A stretch of 40,174 bases of DNA from CAZOWW01 sp964583765 (GCA_964583765.1 CAZOWW010000038.1:1-40174), one strand, 5' to 3'; shown: positions 8,429-17,657, counted from the stretch's first letter. Notes: generated by a model not told the origin, from the letters alone. Program-made: numbers and translations.

Positions 8429-11155
8429 GTGACCTCGCCGGCTCCGACGGGCGGCCCGGGGAGGCTCGGGCCCGGGCCCGAACGACGCTGTGTGCAGGTA
8501 CACGGAGTGGTACAGGGTGTCGGGTTCCGGCCGTTCGTCTACGCGTTGGCCGGTGAGCTGTCGTTGGCCGGCCGGGTGTGGAACACCGGTGACGGGGTGT
8601 CGGTCGAGATCCAGGGCCGCCCCGAGGACGTGGCCTCCTTCTGCCAGCGCGTGCGTGCGGACGCGCCGCCGCTGGCCCGGGTGGACGTCGTGACCTGGGA
8701 GACGGTCCCGGTGCTGCCGTACGACGGGTTCGTGATCGACGTGTCGCGCTCCGGCGGCGGCCGCACGCTCATCCCGGCGGACGTGGCGACCTGCCCGCAG
8801 TGCCTGGCGGAGCTGTGGGACCCGACGGACCGGCGGTACCGGCATCCCTTCATCACGTGCACCTCGTGCGGCCCGCGGTTCACCATCGTCACGCGTCTGC
8901 CCTACGACCGGCCCTCCACCACCATGGCCGGTTTCCCCCTGTGCCCGGCCTGCGCTCGCGAGTACGCCGATCCGGCCGATCGCCGGTTCCACGCCCAGCC
9001 CGTCTGCTGCCACGACTGCGGACCGGTGCTGGACCTGTTCGCGGAGGTCGACGCCCTTCTCGGGGATCGGAGTGGCGGTTCGTTCGCCGGTCGGGACGAG
9101 AACCCGTTCGGCGCCCGGGATGCCGGTCCCTTCGACGGCGGGGGCGAGTGCGATCGGCGGGCCCGGGGCGAGCGAGCACTGGCCCGGGCCCGTGAGCTGC
9201 TGCGAACCGGACACGTGGTGGCGGTCAAGGGTCTGGGCGGCTACCACCTGGCGTGCGACGCCACCGACCCGGTCGCGGTGGCCCGTCTGCGGGAGCGCAA
9301 GCACCGGGGGGACAAGCCGTTCGCCGTGCTGGTGGCCGATCTCGCCACGGCCCGGACCGTATGCCGGGTGGACGATGCCGAGGCCGTCCTGCTGACCTCT
9401 GCCCGCCGTCCGATCGTGTTGTTGCGGCGCCGTCAGGACGGTCCGGCGGCTGCCCTGGTCGCCACCCAGGTGGCGCCGGGCAACTCGGACCTCGGCGTGA
9501 TGCTGCCGCCCACCGCGCTCCACCACCTGCTGCTGGGTGGGCCGGGTGATCCCGCCGGTCCGCCCGCCCTGGTGATGACGAGCGGCAATCTCAGCGACGA
9601 GCCGATCGTCACGGACGACCGGGAGGCCAGGGCCCGGCTGACCGGGATCGCCGACGCCTGGCTCTGGCACGACCGGCCGATCCACGTGCCGTGCGACGAC
9701 TCGGTGACCCGGGTCGTGAGCGCGCGGGAGGCGCCCGTGCGACGCTCCCGGGGATACGCGCCGCTCCCCGTGATGCTGCCCGAGGACGTCGTCCCGCTGC
9801 TCGCGGTCGGCGGGGACCTGAAGAACACCTTCGCGATGGCCGCGGGCCGGCACGCGTGGCTCTCCGCGCACGTGGGGGACATGGGCGGCCTGGCCAATCA
9901 GCAGGTGTTCGCGCGTGCGGTGGACCACCTCGGTGCCCTGGTGGGGGTGCGACCCGAGCGGGTGATCGCCGACCTGCACCCTGGGTACCGCTCCAGCCGG
10001 TGGGCGATGCGGCGGGCGGCGGAGGCCCGGCTGCCCCTGGTGCGGGTGCAGCACCACCACGCGCACATCGCGGCGGTCCTCGCCGAGCACGGCCACGATC
10101 CCCGGTCACCGGCGATCGGGGTGGCCTTCGACGGGACCGGCTACGGGACGGACGGCGCGGTCTGGGGTGGCGAGGTGCTCCTGGGCGGCCCCCTGGGTTT
10201 CGTGCGATTCGCGCACCTGCGCTACGCGCCCATGCCGGGTGGGGACGCCGCGGTGCGGCGGCCGTACCGCATGGCGCTGGCCCACCTGCATACCGCCGGA
10301 ATCCCGTGGACCCCCGACCTGCCCTGCGTGGCTGCCTGTTCCTCCGAGGAACGAGGCGTGCTCGCCCACCAGTTGGAGACCGGCCTCGGTTGCGTGCCGA
10401 CCTCCAGCGTCGGCCGCCTGTTCGACGCGGTCGCCTCCGTCGCGGGGATGTGCCAGACGATCGGGTTCGAGGCCCAGGCGGCCATGGCCCTGGAGCACCA
10501 GGCGGGCTGGGTGCTGGACGGCGACGACTCGAGCGGGTGGTCCGGTGGAGTGGGTCGGTACGGCGGGAGCCGGGACGGTGTGGGCAGGTCCGGCACGGAC
10601 CTGTGCGGTCCCGAGCCCGGACGGCGTGGGGGATCGGGCGTCGGGTCGGTGCTGAGCGATGCCTGCCACCGCGCGGGGGGTTGCCACCCGCTGCCGCTCG
10701 TGCCGGTCACCGGCGGCGGGACGGTGTCCGAGCACGTTCGGTACCGGCTCGACGGGGCCGCCCTGATCCGTGCGGTGGTGGCGGAGGTTCGGGCAGGTGT
10801 GCCCGCGCCGGTGGTGGCGGCGCGCTTCCACACGGGACTGGTCGCAGCCGTGGTCACGGTCGTCGAGCGGGCCCGGGAGGAGACCGGCGCGGATGTCGTG
10901 GCCCTGTCCGGAGGGGTGTTCGCGAACGCGATGGTCTCGCACCTGGCCGCGGTGGAACTGGCTGACCGGGGCTTCACGGTGCTCCGGCACCGCCGGGTGC
11001 CCTGCAACGACGGCGGGCTGGCACTCGGCCAGGTCGCGATCGCGGGACGGCGCGAGGTGACACCGCTGGTCACGACGAGGGAACCGACCACGACGGCGCT
11101 GGTCACGACGAAGGAACCGACCACGACGGCGCTGGTCACGACGAGGGAGGGGTGA
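8429..11155 (+). CDS. hypF: HypF: carbamoyltransferase of hydrogenase CN-ligand synthesis
   Basis: HypF makes thiocarbamate on HypE from carbamoyl phosphate, the precursor of the active-site cyanide ligands. The 908-residue protein has the family order. First is an acylphosphatase domain (VHGVVQGVGFRPFVYAL), then two zinc fingers (C122/C125 with C144/C147, then CPAC with CCHDC). A YrdC-like domain follows (GGYHLACDATD, RKHRGDKPFAVL). Last is a Kae1-like domain with the metal-binding HHHAH at 542-546 and AFDGTGYGTDG. Low-complexity insertions occur near 9060-9160 and 10520-10670. The C-terminus ends in a repetitive TTREPTTTALV tail. The start at GTG 8429 has GAGGG 7 nt upstream. The gene is 4 nt from hypC. 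Confidence 0.95.
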   Translation: MTSPAPTGGPGRLGPGPERRCVQVHGVVQGVGFRPFVYALAGELSLAGRVWNTGDGVSVEIQGRPEDVASFCQRVRADAPPLARVDVVTWETVPVLPYDGFVIDVSRSGGGRTLIPADVATCPQCLAELWDPTDRRYRHPFITCTSCGPRFTIVTRLPYDRPSTTMAGFPLCPACAREYADPADRRFHAQPVCCHDCGPVLDLFAEVDALLGDRSGGSFAGRDENPFGARDAGPFDGGGECDRRARGERALARARELLRTGHVVAVKGLGGYHLACDATDPVAVARLRERKHRGDKPFAVLVADLATARTVCRVDDAEAVLLTSARRPIVLLRRRQDGPAAALVATQVAPGNSDLGVMLPPTALHHLLLGGPGDPAGPPALVMTSGNLSDEPIVTDDREARARLTGIADAWLWHDRPIHVPCDDSVTRVVSAREAPVRRSRGYAPLPVMLPEDVVPLLAVGGDLKNTFAMAAGRHAWLSAHVGDMGGLANQQVFARAVDHLGALVGVRPERVIADLHPGYRSSRWAMRRAAEARLPLVRVQHHHAHIAAVLAEHGHDPRSPAIGVAFDGTGYGTDGAVWGGEVLLGGPLGFVRFAHLRYAPMPGGDAAVRRPYRMALAHLHTAGIPWTPDLPCVAACSSEERGVLAHQLETGLGCVPTSSVGRLFDAVASVAGMCQTIGFEAQAAMALEHQAGWVLDGDDSSGWSGGVGRYGGSRDGVGRSGTDLCGPEPGRRGGSGVGSVLSDACHRAGGCHPLPLVPVTGGGTVSEHVRYRLDGAALIRAVVAEVRAGVPAPVVAARFHTGLVAAVVTVVERAREETGADVVALSGGVFANAMVSHLAAVELADRGFTVLRHRRVPCNDGGLALGQVAIAGRREVTPLVTTREPTTTALVTTKEPTTTALVTTREG
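11066..11152 (+). repeat. 33-bp in-frame tandem repeat at the hypF 3' end
   Basis: Units at 11066-11098 and 11099-11131 are nearly identical (start CTGGTCACGACGAGGGAACC). A third partial copy at 11132-11152 runs into the stop codon. Each full unit encodes 11 residues (LVTTREPTTTA). Confidence 0.9.
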
Positions 11156-11159
11156 CGGC

Positions 11160-11498
11160 ATGTGCCTTGCAGTGCCCGGGAGGGTGCTGGACACCTGTGG
11201 TGAGGGCTTCTCCCGCATGGCGACGGTCGATTTCGGCGGGGTGCGTAAGGAGGTGAGCCTGGCCTACCTGCCGGAGGCCCAGGTGGGCGAGTACGTGATC
11301 GTCCATGTGGGCTTCGCCCTCCAGCGGCTGGACGAGGCATCGGCGCTGGCGACGCTCGACCTCTTCCGACGCACCGGCGTCCTGGCCGAGGAACTCGGTG
11401 TCCCCGAGCCGCGCTCCGACTCCGAGATGCGTGTCGAACCGCCCGGCACCGAGGTACCGATCGGACTGCCTGTCGCGCGTCCAGGCGGTACCGCATGA
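11160..11498 (+). CDS. hypC: HypC: hydrogenase assembly chaperone
   Basis: HypC pairs with HypD to carry the Fe(CN)2CO centre to the large subunit. The N-terminus MCLAVPG contains the essential Cys2. VGEYVIVHVGFALQRLDEASA is also typical of the family, although here it is quoted only as a landmark. The 112 residues exceed the usual 75-90 because of a Pro-rich tail after residue 80. GGGAGGGG lies just upstream. The stop overlaps the hypD start (ATGA). Confidence 0.94.
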   Translation: MCLAVPGRVLDTCGEGFSRMATVDFGGVRKEVSLAYLPEAQVGEYVIVHVGFALQRLDEASALATLDLFRRTGVLAEELGVPEPRSDSEMRVEPPGTEVPIGLPVARPGGTA

Positions 11499-12781
11499 GG
11501 TACGTGGAGGAGTTCCAGGATCCCGAGCTCGCCCACCGGCTGGTCGAGGAGATCCGCGCGACGGTGACCCGTCCGTGGGCGCTCATGGAGGTGTGCGGTG
11601 GCCAGACGCACTCGATCCTGCGCAACGGCATCGACCAGGTGCTCCCCGCCGGGGTCCGGATGATCCACGGGCCAGGATGCCCGGTCTGTGTGACTCCCCT
11701 GGAGACGATCGACCGGGCACTCGCGATCGCGGCGCTGCCCGGGGTCGTGTTCTGTTCCTTCGGGGACATGCTGCGTGTGCCGGGCAGCGGGGACGACCTC
11801 TTCGGGGTGCGGAGTCGGGGCGGGGACGTGCGGGTCGTCTACTCGCCGCTGGACGCGGTGGAGCTGGCCCGTCGCCTGCCGGACCGGCAGGTGGTCTTCT
11901 TCGGGATCGGCTTCGAGACCACGGCACCGCCCAATGCCATGGCCGTGCACCGGGCCAGGGCGCTGGGCCTGGCCAACTTCAGCATGCTGGTCTCGCATGT
12001 GCGGGTGCCGCCGGCCATCGAGGCGATCATGCAGGCCCCCGCCTGCCGGGTGCAGGCCTTCCTGGCCGCCGGACACGTCTGCAGCGTGATGGGCACCGGC
12101 GAGTACCCGGCGCTCGCCGAGCGCTACCGGGTGCCCATCGTGGTGACCGGCTTCGAGCCGCTGGACCTGCTGGAGGGCATCCGCCGGGCGGTGCGACAGC
12201 TGGAGAGCGGTCGTCACGAGGTGGAGAACGCCTATGCCCGGGCCGTACCCGCCGCGGGCAACCCGACCGCGCGGGCGATGCTCGCCGAGGTCTTCGAGGA
12301 GACCGACCGCGCCTGGCGGGGCATCGGGGTGATCCCCCGGTCCGGTTGGCGGCTGGCGCCCGCCTACCGCGATCTGGACGCCGAGCTGCGGTTCGGCGTG
12401 ACCGGCCTGCGGAGCGAGGAGCCGGCCGAGTGTCGTGCGGGCGAGGTGCTGCAGGGGCTGATCGTGCCGCCGCAGTGCCCGGCCTTCGATCGCGCCTGCA
12501 CCCCGCGCACGCCGTTGGGGGCGACCATGGTCAGCGCGGAGGGCGCCTGCGCGGCGTACCACCGGTACCGCCGGCTCGACACGTCCGTGCTGACGACGGC
12601 AGCGACGGCGGTGACCGGGACGACGGCAGCGATCAGGACGACGGCGGCGACCGGGGCGGGAGACCCGGCGGGCAACGTGCACGGGAACGAGACCCGAGGC
12701 TCCGTTGCGGACGAGCGGCTGGCCGGGCACGGGAGCCCGGCAGGGCTCGATGATCTGGCGAAGAGCGGGGGCGTGCGATGA
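11495..12781 (+). CDS. hypD: HypD: Fe-S scaffold for the Fe(CN)2CO centre
   Basis: HypD is the [4Fe-4S] protein on which cyanide and CO are attached to iron before transfer. Conserved elements are MEVCGGQTH (C34), GPGCPVC (C62, C65), FCSFGDMLRVPGS, FFGIGFETTAPP and the C-terminal cysteine-rich QCPAFDRAC region. The core ends near residue 365. The last 60 or so residues are a Thr/Ala/Gly-rich tail encoded by ACGACGGCAGCG-like repeats (12590-12660), which family members do not normally have. It overlaps hypC and hypE by 4 nt each. Confidence 0.94.
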   Translation: MRYVEEFQDPELAHRLVEEIRATVTRPWALMEVCGGQTHSILRNGIDQVLPAGVRMIHGPGCPVCVTPLETIDRALAIAALPGVVFCSFGDMLRVPGSGDDLFGVRSRGGDVRVVYSPLDAVELARRLPDRQVVFFGIGFETTAPPNAMAVHRARALGLANFSMLVSHVRVPPAIEAIMQAPACRVQAFLAAGHVCSVMGTGEYPALAERYRVPIVVTGFEPLDLLEGIRRAVRQLESGRHEVENAYARAVPAAGNPTARAMLAEVFEETDRAWRGIGVIPRSGWRLAPAYRDLDAELRFGVTGLRSEEPAECRAGEVLQGLIVPPQCPAFDRACTPRTPLGATMVSAEGACAAYHRYRRLDTSVLTTAATAVTGTTAAIRTTAATGAGDPAGNVHGNETRGSVADERLAGHGSPAGLDDLAKSGGVR

Positions 12782-14091
12782 GTACGGATGTCGAACCGAG
12801 GCCTGGATCGGGGCCTGGATCGGGGACGGGAGTCGTGGGGGGGAACGGGGTCGTGGCAGGGCTGGCGGTCGCAGCAGCGGCAGGGGCCGAGTCGGTTGTT
12901 CCGCCGCTCGAACGGCCGGATCCCGCACAGTGGTCCTGCCCCGTGCCCGTGCGCGAGCGGGCGCGGGTGGTGATGGGACACGGCGCGGGTGGCGCCCTCT
13001 CCGCGGAACTCGTCGAGCAGGTGTTCCTGCCGGCGTTCACCGCCGTCGAGGCGGGATCGGCTCGCCTCGGCGGTCCCGGCGGTCCCGGCGGCCCTGGCGG
13101 CGCGGACAGCTCCGGCGATCCTGGCGGTCCCGGCGTCCTCCGGGCAGCGCCGGTCCCTGCGCTGCCCGGAGCCGGGGTGCTGGCCCAGCTCGCTGATTCC
13201 GCGGTGCTGGACCTGGGCGGGGTCCGGCTGGCGTTCTCCACGGACACCTACGTGGTGCGGCCCCTGTTCTTCCCCGGCGGGTGCATCGGGGACCTCGCGG
13301 TGAACGGGACCGTCAACGACCTCGCCATGAGCGGAGCCCGGCCCGCCCACCTGTCCTGCGGGTTCGTCCTCGAGGAGGGCACGCCCCTGGACGTCGTCCG
13401 CGACGTGGCGCTGGCCATGGGCGCGGCCGCGAGGGCGGCCGGGGTGAACATCGTCACCGGGGACACCAAGGTCGTGGAGTCAGGACACGGGGACGGCGTG
13501 TACGTGTGCACGGCCGGGATCGGACTGGTGCTCCCGGGTGTCGACCTGCGCCCGGACCGCGCCCGGCCCGGGGACGCCGTGCTCGTCAGCGGGCCGATCG
13601 GGGCGCACGGCATCGCGGTCCTGAGCGTGCGCGAGGGGCTCGACTTCGCCGTCGAGGTGGTCAGCGACACGGCGCCCCTGGGAGACCTGGTGGCCACGAT
13701 GCTCGCCGCCGCGCCAGGCATCCACGTATTGCGTGACCCGACGCGGGGCGGCCTCGGGGCGACCCTCAACGAGATCGCGACCGCCAGTTCCGTGGGCGTG
13801 GAGGTCTTCGAGCGGGAGGTACCGGTGCCCGAGGCGGTGGCGAACGCCTGTGCCTTCCTCGGGCTCGACCCCTGGTACGTGGCCAACGAGGGGCGCCTCG
13901 TGGCATTCGTGCCGCCGGAGCAGGCGGACGTCGTGCTCACCGCCATGCGGGCGCATCCGCAGGGGACGCAGGCGACGCTGATCGGCCGTTGCGTGGAGGA
14001 CCATCCCGGCGTGGTGGTCGCCCGGCCGCCCCTCGGCGGCGCCCGGATCGTGGACCTGCCGCTGGGGGAGCAACTGCCGCGCATCTGCTGA
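12778..14091 (+). CDS. hypE: HypE: thiocarbamate dehydratase for CN-ligand synthesis
   Basis: HypE accepts the carbamoyl group from HypF on its C-terminal cysteine and dehydrates it to thiocyanate with ATP. The essential end PRIC is present (C437 is the last residue). The AIR synthase-like fold is recognisable from GHGAGGALSAELV, FSTDTYVV, GDLAVNGTVNDLAMSGARP, GDTKVVE and DPTRGGLGATLNE. An N-terminal Gly/Ala-rich extension of about 60 residues and an internal GGPGGPGG repeat (13072-13135) add to the usual 330-350 residues. It is the last gene of the maturation operon; 88 nt separate it from the structural genes. Confidence 0.95.
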   Translation: MSTDVEPRPGSGPGSGTGVVGGNGVVAGLAVAAAAGAESVVPPLERPDPAQWSCPVPVRERARVVMGHGAGGALSAELVEQVFLPAFTAVEAGSARLGGPGGPGGPGGADSSGDPGGPGVLRAAPVPALPGAGVLAQLADSAVLDLGGVRLAFSTDTYVVRPLFFPGGCIGDLAVNGTVNDLAMSGARPAHLSCGFVLEEGTPLDVVRDVALAMGAAARAAGVNIVTGDTKVVESGHGDGVYVCTAGIGLVLPGVDLRPDRARPGDAVLVSGPIGAHGIAVLSVREGLDFAVEVVSDTAPLGDLVATMLAAAPGIHVLRDPTRGGLGATLNEIATASSVGVEVFEREVPVPEAVANACAFLGLDPWYVANEGRLVAFVPPEQADVVLTAMRAHPQGTQATLIGRCVEDHPGVVVARPPLGGARIVDLPLGEQLPRIC

Positions 14092-14105
14092 ACGGCGCGT
14101 CCCGG

Positions 14106-14141
14106 GGCGTCCGAATGTGATCGGCAACACAGTCGGACGCC
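14106..14141. promoter_or_regulatory. Two-layer 36-bp dyad with CRP-like core before the hydrogenase genes
   Basis: Outer perfect 9-bp arms GGCGTCCGA (14106-14114) and TCGGACGCC (14133-14141) flank an inner TGTGATCGGCAACACA (14116-14131). The inner element differs at one position from the CRP/GlxR consensus TGTGA-N6-TCACA. Both layers share the centre 14123.5. It lies 14 nt after the hypE stop and 38 nt before the small-subunit start. It could be an operator for a CRP/FNR-type regulator, or a terminator-like hairpin for the hyp operon; no T-run follows. Confidence 0.5.
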
Positions 14142-14179
14142 GCACTCGAGGGTGCTCGTGCCCGGACCGATGAAGGGGT

Positions 14180-15544
14180 GTGGCTGACTCGTCGACGTCC
14201 GGTGCGCCCGCGCCCCGGCCCAAGCTGAGCATGTACTGGGCCGCGGGGTGCGGCGGCTGTGAGATCTCGGTGCTCAACCTGCACGAGGCGCTGCTGGACG
14301 TGCTCGCGGCCGTTGACCTCGTCTTCTGCCCGTGTCTGGTGGACACGAAGACCGCCGATCTCGAGGCGATGCCCGACGGGGACATCGACATCACCCTCTT
14401 CGACGGGGCCCTGCGCACGCAGGAGAACATCGAGATGGCGCATCTTCTCCGGCGGAAGTCGAAGATCATGATCGCCTACGGGTCGTGCGCGAACTCGGGA
14501 TGCGTGCCGGGCCTGTCCAACCTGTTCACGGTCGAGGAGCTCCAGCGCACCGCCTACACGGGCGGCCCGTCCGCCGTGAACCCGCAGGGCGTGTTCCCCG
14601 CCGCACGGAGCGCCGTCCCCGAGGGCACGCTCACCCTCCCCCTGCTCGCCGCGACCGTCCGGCCGTTGCGGGACGAGGTGTGGGTCGACTACGCGATCCC
14701 CGGATGCCCGCCGGAACCCGCGCGGGTGGCGGAGGCGCTGCAGGCCCTGCTCGGGGACGGCGAACCGCCGGCTCCGGGGGCCGTGCTGGCCTCCGGGCCC
14801 TCGAGTGTGTGCCTGGAGTGCAGCCGCCGCCGTGAGGGCAAGGTGATCACGGAGTTTCGCCGGGTGTGGGAGATCGATCCTGATCCCGAGCTGTGCCTCA
14901 TGGAACAGGGTCTGGTCTGCATGGGACCGGCCACGCGCCAGGGCTGCGGGGGGCTGTGCCCGTCCGTGAACATGCCGTGCATCGGTTGCTACGGCGCCGT
15001 CGAGGGCACCCGGGACCAGGGTGTGGAGATGGCCGGGGTGATCGGCGGGGCCATCGACGTGGGTCCTGCTCGCGGGTTGCCGGACGCGGCCGTCGCGCAG
15101 CATGCCGACGCCGTGCTCGACGGGGTCCCGGACTGGGTGGGCACCTTCTACAAGTTCACCCTGCCGGCGTCCCAGCTCGAGGCCGTCACCCCGCGCCCCG
15201 GTGCCTCGAAGCGCCCGGAACCGGCCAGGCCCGCCCCACGACGTCCTGAGGCCCCGGCTCTGCCCGCGCCACGACGTCCCGCGGCGTCCGAGATCCCGGC
15301 CGCGACCGCCGCGCCCCCGCCCGACGAGCAGGTCGACGCGGGGAACTCGCCCCTGTCCGGTGCGGTCTCGGTGCCCGGGGCGGTACCGGTGCCCGATGTG
15401 GTGCCCGTGCCCGGCCCGGGGGCGATCGGTAGGGGCCGGACGCGCCGCCGCAGGGACAAGGGGCCGGACCGGGGCTCACCGGCGGCCGGCCGACGGACCG
15501 CCTCGGCGAGTCCCACAGATCCCCCGACGTCCCCCGACCGCTGA
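14180..15544 (+). CDS. mvhG: [NiFe] hydrogenase small subunit, Mvh type (group 3-like)
   Basis: This Fe-S electron-transfer subunit is paired with the next gene. It has no Tat signal, so the enzyme is cytoplasmic. The proximal-cluster motif CGGCE (C24, C27) is followed by YGSCANSGCVPG and PGCPPEP. A second cysteine-rich block (CLEC, CLMEQGLVCMG, GCGGLCPSVNMPCIGC) is as in cofactor-linked cytoplasmic hydrogenases. After about residue 330 a 120-residue Pro/Ala/Arg-rich tail with PAPRRP and PVPG repeats extends well beyond the usual 250-330 residues. The GTG at 14180 has AAGGGG almost touching it. An alternative start is ATG 14231 (MYWAAGCGGCE), which would leave a very short N-terminus. Confidence 0.9.
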   Translation: MADSSTSGAPAPRPKLSMYWAAGCGGCEISVLNLHEALLDVLAAVDLVFCPCLVDTKTADLEAMPDGDIDITLFDGALRTQENIEMAHLLRRKSKIMIAYGSCANSGCVPGLSNLFTVEELQRTAYTGGPSAVNPQGVFPAARSAVPEGTLTLPLLAATVRPLRDEVWVDYAIPGCPPEPARVAEALQALLGDGEPPAPGAVLASGPSSVCLECSRRREGKVITEFRRVWEIDPDPELCLMEQGLVCMGPATRQGCGGLCPSVNMPCIGCYGAVEGTRDQGVEMAGVIGGAIDVGPARGLPDAAVAQHADAVLDGVPDWVGTFYKFTLPASQLEAVTPRPGASKRPEPARPAPRRPEAPALPAPRRPAASEIPAATAAPPPDEQVDAGNSPLSGAVSVPGAVPVPDVVPVPGPGAIGRGRTRRRRDKGPDRGSPAAGRRTASASPTDPPTSPDR

Positions 15545-15567
15545 TCCTGCGAACGAGGCGAGGACAC

Positions 15568-17061
15568 GTGCGCACCGTCACCATCGACCCCCTCACCCGA
15601 CTTGAGGGGCACGGCCGGATCGAGATCTTCCTCGACGACGCCGGCCGGGTCGAGAACGCCTACCTGCAGGTCCCCGAGATGCGGGGGTTCGAGCAGTTCT
15701 GCGTCGGCCGCCTCGCCGAGGACATGCCGGCCCTGACCAGTCGCATCTGCGGGCTCTGCCCCGAGGCGCATCTGATGGCCTCCGCGAAGGCCCTCGACGA
15801 CCTCTTCCAGGTGGCGGTGCCGCGGACCGGCCGGTTGCTGCGCGAACTGCTCTACGCGTCGTTCTACGCGATCGACCACCTGACCCACTTCTACGCGCTC
15901 GGCGGCCCCGACCTGATCGTGGGTCCCGAGGCCGAGCCCGCGCAGCGGTCCCTGATGGGCGTCATCGGCAAGCTCGGCGCGGAGACCGGCAAGCAGGTGA
16001 TCGCCTTCCGCAGGCGCACGAGCGAGGTCATCGAACTGCTCGGGGGCCGGGGGGTGCACGGCACGGGCGCGGTGCCGGGAGGCTGGAGCAAGCGCATCAC
16101 CGAGGAGGAGCGCGAGACGGCCCTGGCCGCCGGGCGGGCGAACGTGGAGTTCGCCCTGGCCAGCCTCGATCTGTTCGAGAAGGTGGTGCTCAAGGACCCG
16201 CAGTGGCGGGAGGTGCTGCTGGGGGAGCAGTACCGCGTGCGGACGCACTCGATGGGCACGGTCAACGCGGTGGGCCGGGCGGACTTCTTCGACGGCACGG
16301 TGCGCGTGGTGGATCCCGAGGGCGTCCAGGTCGTGCAGTACCCGGTGCGGGAGTACCCGGACCACGTCGCCGAGCACACCGAGCCGTGGACCTACATGAC
16401 CTTCCCCTACCTGCGGGAACGCGGATGGCAGGGGTTCACCGAGGGGGCCGAGAGCGGGGTCTACACGGTCGGTCCGCTGGCCCGGTTGAACGTCGCCGAG
16501 GCCCTGACCACTCCGCGCGCCCAGGAGCACTTCGCCCGGTACTTCACCTTCTTCGGGGCACACCGGCCGGGTGGCCGGCACGTGCCCGTGCACCAGCGTC
16601 TCGCCACGCACTGGGCCCGGTTGATCGAGGTGCTCAATGCCTCCGAGCGCATGGTCGAGCTCGCCCTCGACCCGGAGATCATCTCCCCGCACACCCGGGA
16701 GCTGCCCAGCGGTGAGATCAACCCGGGCGGCGGGATCGGCTCGGTCGAGGCCCCCCGCGGCACCCTGATCCACCACTACGAGGCGGACGAGCGCGGCGTC
16801 CTCACCTCGGTCAACATGATCGTGGGGACGGTCAACAACAACGCCGCCATGTCCATGTCGATCGGCCGGGCGGCGCGCGCCTACCTCGACGAGGCGGATG
16901 AGGTCAACGACGGGCTGCTGAACCGGATCGAGATGGCGATGCGCCTGTACGACCCGTGCCTGTCCTGCGCCACCCACTCCCTGCCGGGGAGGATGCCCCT
17001 GCAGGTGAACATCCGGGACGCCGCGGGTTCGCTGGTGCGCGAACTGAGGCGGGACGGCTGA
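15568..17061 (+). CDS. mvhA: [NiFe] hydrogenase large (catalytic) subunit, Mvh type
   Basis: This subunit carries the Ni-Fe site that splits or makes H2. Both nickel-binding motifs are intact: L1 RICGLC (C61, C64) and L2 DPCLSCATH (C464, C467, H470). Twenty-seven residues follow H470 and are expected to be removed by the protease encoded next, so the precursor is processed normally. The length of 497 residues, the N-terminus TIDPLTRLEGHGRIEI and the closing SLPGRMPLQV fit the cytoplasmic Mvh-type family found beside HdrA in anaerobes. The GTG at 15568 has GAGGCGAGGA upstream. The stop overlaps the protease start (TGATG). Confidence 0.95.
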   Translation: MRTVTIDPLTRLEGHGRIEIFLDDAGRVENAYLQVPEMRGFEQFCVGRLAEDMPALTSRICGLCPEAHLMASAKALDDLFQVAVPRTGRLLRELLYASFYAIDHLTHFYALGGPDLIVGPEAEPAQRSLMGVIGKLGAETGKQVIAFRRRTSEVIELLGGRGVHGTGAVPGGWSKRITEEERETALAAGRANVEFALASLDLFEKVVLKDPQWREVLLGEQYRVRTHSMGTVNAVGRADFFDGTVRVVDPEGVQVVQYPVREYPDHVAEHTEPWTYMTFPYLRERGWQGFTEGAESGVYTVGPLARLNVAEALTTPRAQEHFARYFTFFGAHRPGGRHVPVHQRLATHWARLIEVLNASERMVELALDPEIISPHTRELPSGEINPGGGIGSVEAPRGTLIHHYEADERGVLTSVNMIVGTVNNNAAMSMSIGRAARAYLDEADEVNDGLLNRIEMAMRLYDPCLSCATHSLPGRMPLQVNIRDAAGSLVRELRRDG

Positions 17062-17657
17062 TGTCCACCGTGGTGATCGGCTTGGGCAACACGACGCTGT
17101 CGGACGACGGCGCCGGACCGCTCGCGGCGCGCGAGCTCGGCCGACGGCTCGCCCGCGAGGTCGACGCGGTGCAGGTGGTCGAGCTGGGGATCGGTGGCCT
17201 GCGGCTGATGGAGACCATGGTCGGCCACGAGCGGGCGATCGTGCTCGACGCGCTGCACACCGGGCAGTTGGCGGCAGGCACGGTGGTCGAGCTGGACCTG
17301 GACGATCTGGACGGCAGCCTGCACCAGTGCTCGGTGCACGACATGAGCCTGCCCGCGGCACTGGCCGTGGGACAGGCCGCCGGCGTGGACCTGCCCTCGC
17401 AGATCCGGGTGCTCGGCATCGAGGTGCTCGACGTGACCACGTTCTCGCACGAGCTGTCCCCCGCGGTCGCGCAGGCGCTGCCGGAGCTGGTGGCCCGGGC
17501 CATGGAACTCGCGCGGACCGAGGACTGGTGCGCGTCGCGGACCGCACCCGGGAGCGGGCACACGGACCCGAGCGACCGACTCGCCGATCCGGGGGACCCG
17601 CACACGGACCCGAGGGCCCGGCAGACCGACCTCATGGAGGAGACAGGATGCGCGTAG
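17061..17657 (+). CDS. Hydrogenase maturation endopeptidase (HyaD/HybD/HycI family)
   Basis: This protease cleaves the C-terminal peptide of the large subunit after nickel insertion. GLGNTTLSDDGAG is the family N-terminus. The residues expected to sense nickel are in place: D16, D63 (IVLDALH) and H93 (SVHDMSL), matching positions 16, 62 and 93 of HybD. It is 198 residues long against about 150-165 usually, because of a tail rich in Asp, Pro and His with TDPSDR-type repeats. It overlaps the large-subunit gene by 1 nt and hdrA by 10 nt. Confidence 0.93.
   Translation: MSTVVIGLGNTTLSDDGAGPLAARELGRRLAREVDAVQVVELGIGGLRLMETMVGHERAIVLDALHTGQLAAGTVVELDLDDLDGSLHQCSVHDMSLPAALAVGQAAGVDLPSQIRVLGIEVLDVTTFSHELSPAVAQALPELVARAMELARTEDWCASRTAPGSGHTDPSDRLADPGDPHTDPRARQTDLMEETGCA

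Noticed and set aside
11066..11152. 33-bp repeats at the hypF end as a CRISPR-like array
   Set aside because: Units are contiguous with no spacers and lie in frame inside a coding region.
14106..14141. DosR-type box in front of the hydrogenase
   Set aside because: The sequence does not match the GGGACT...AGTCCC pattern; the inner core fits a CRP-like site better.
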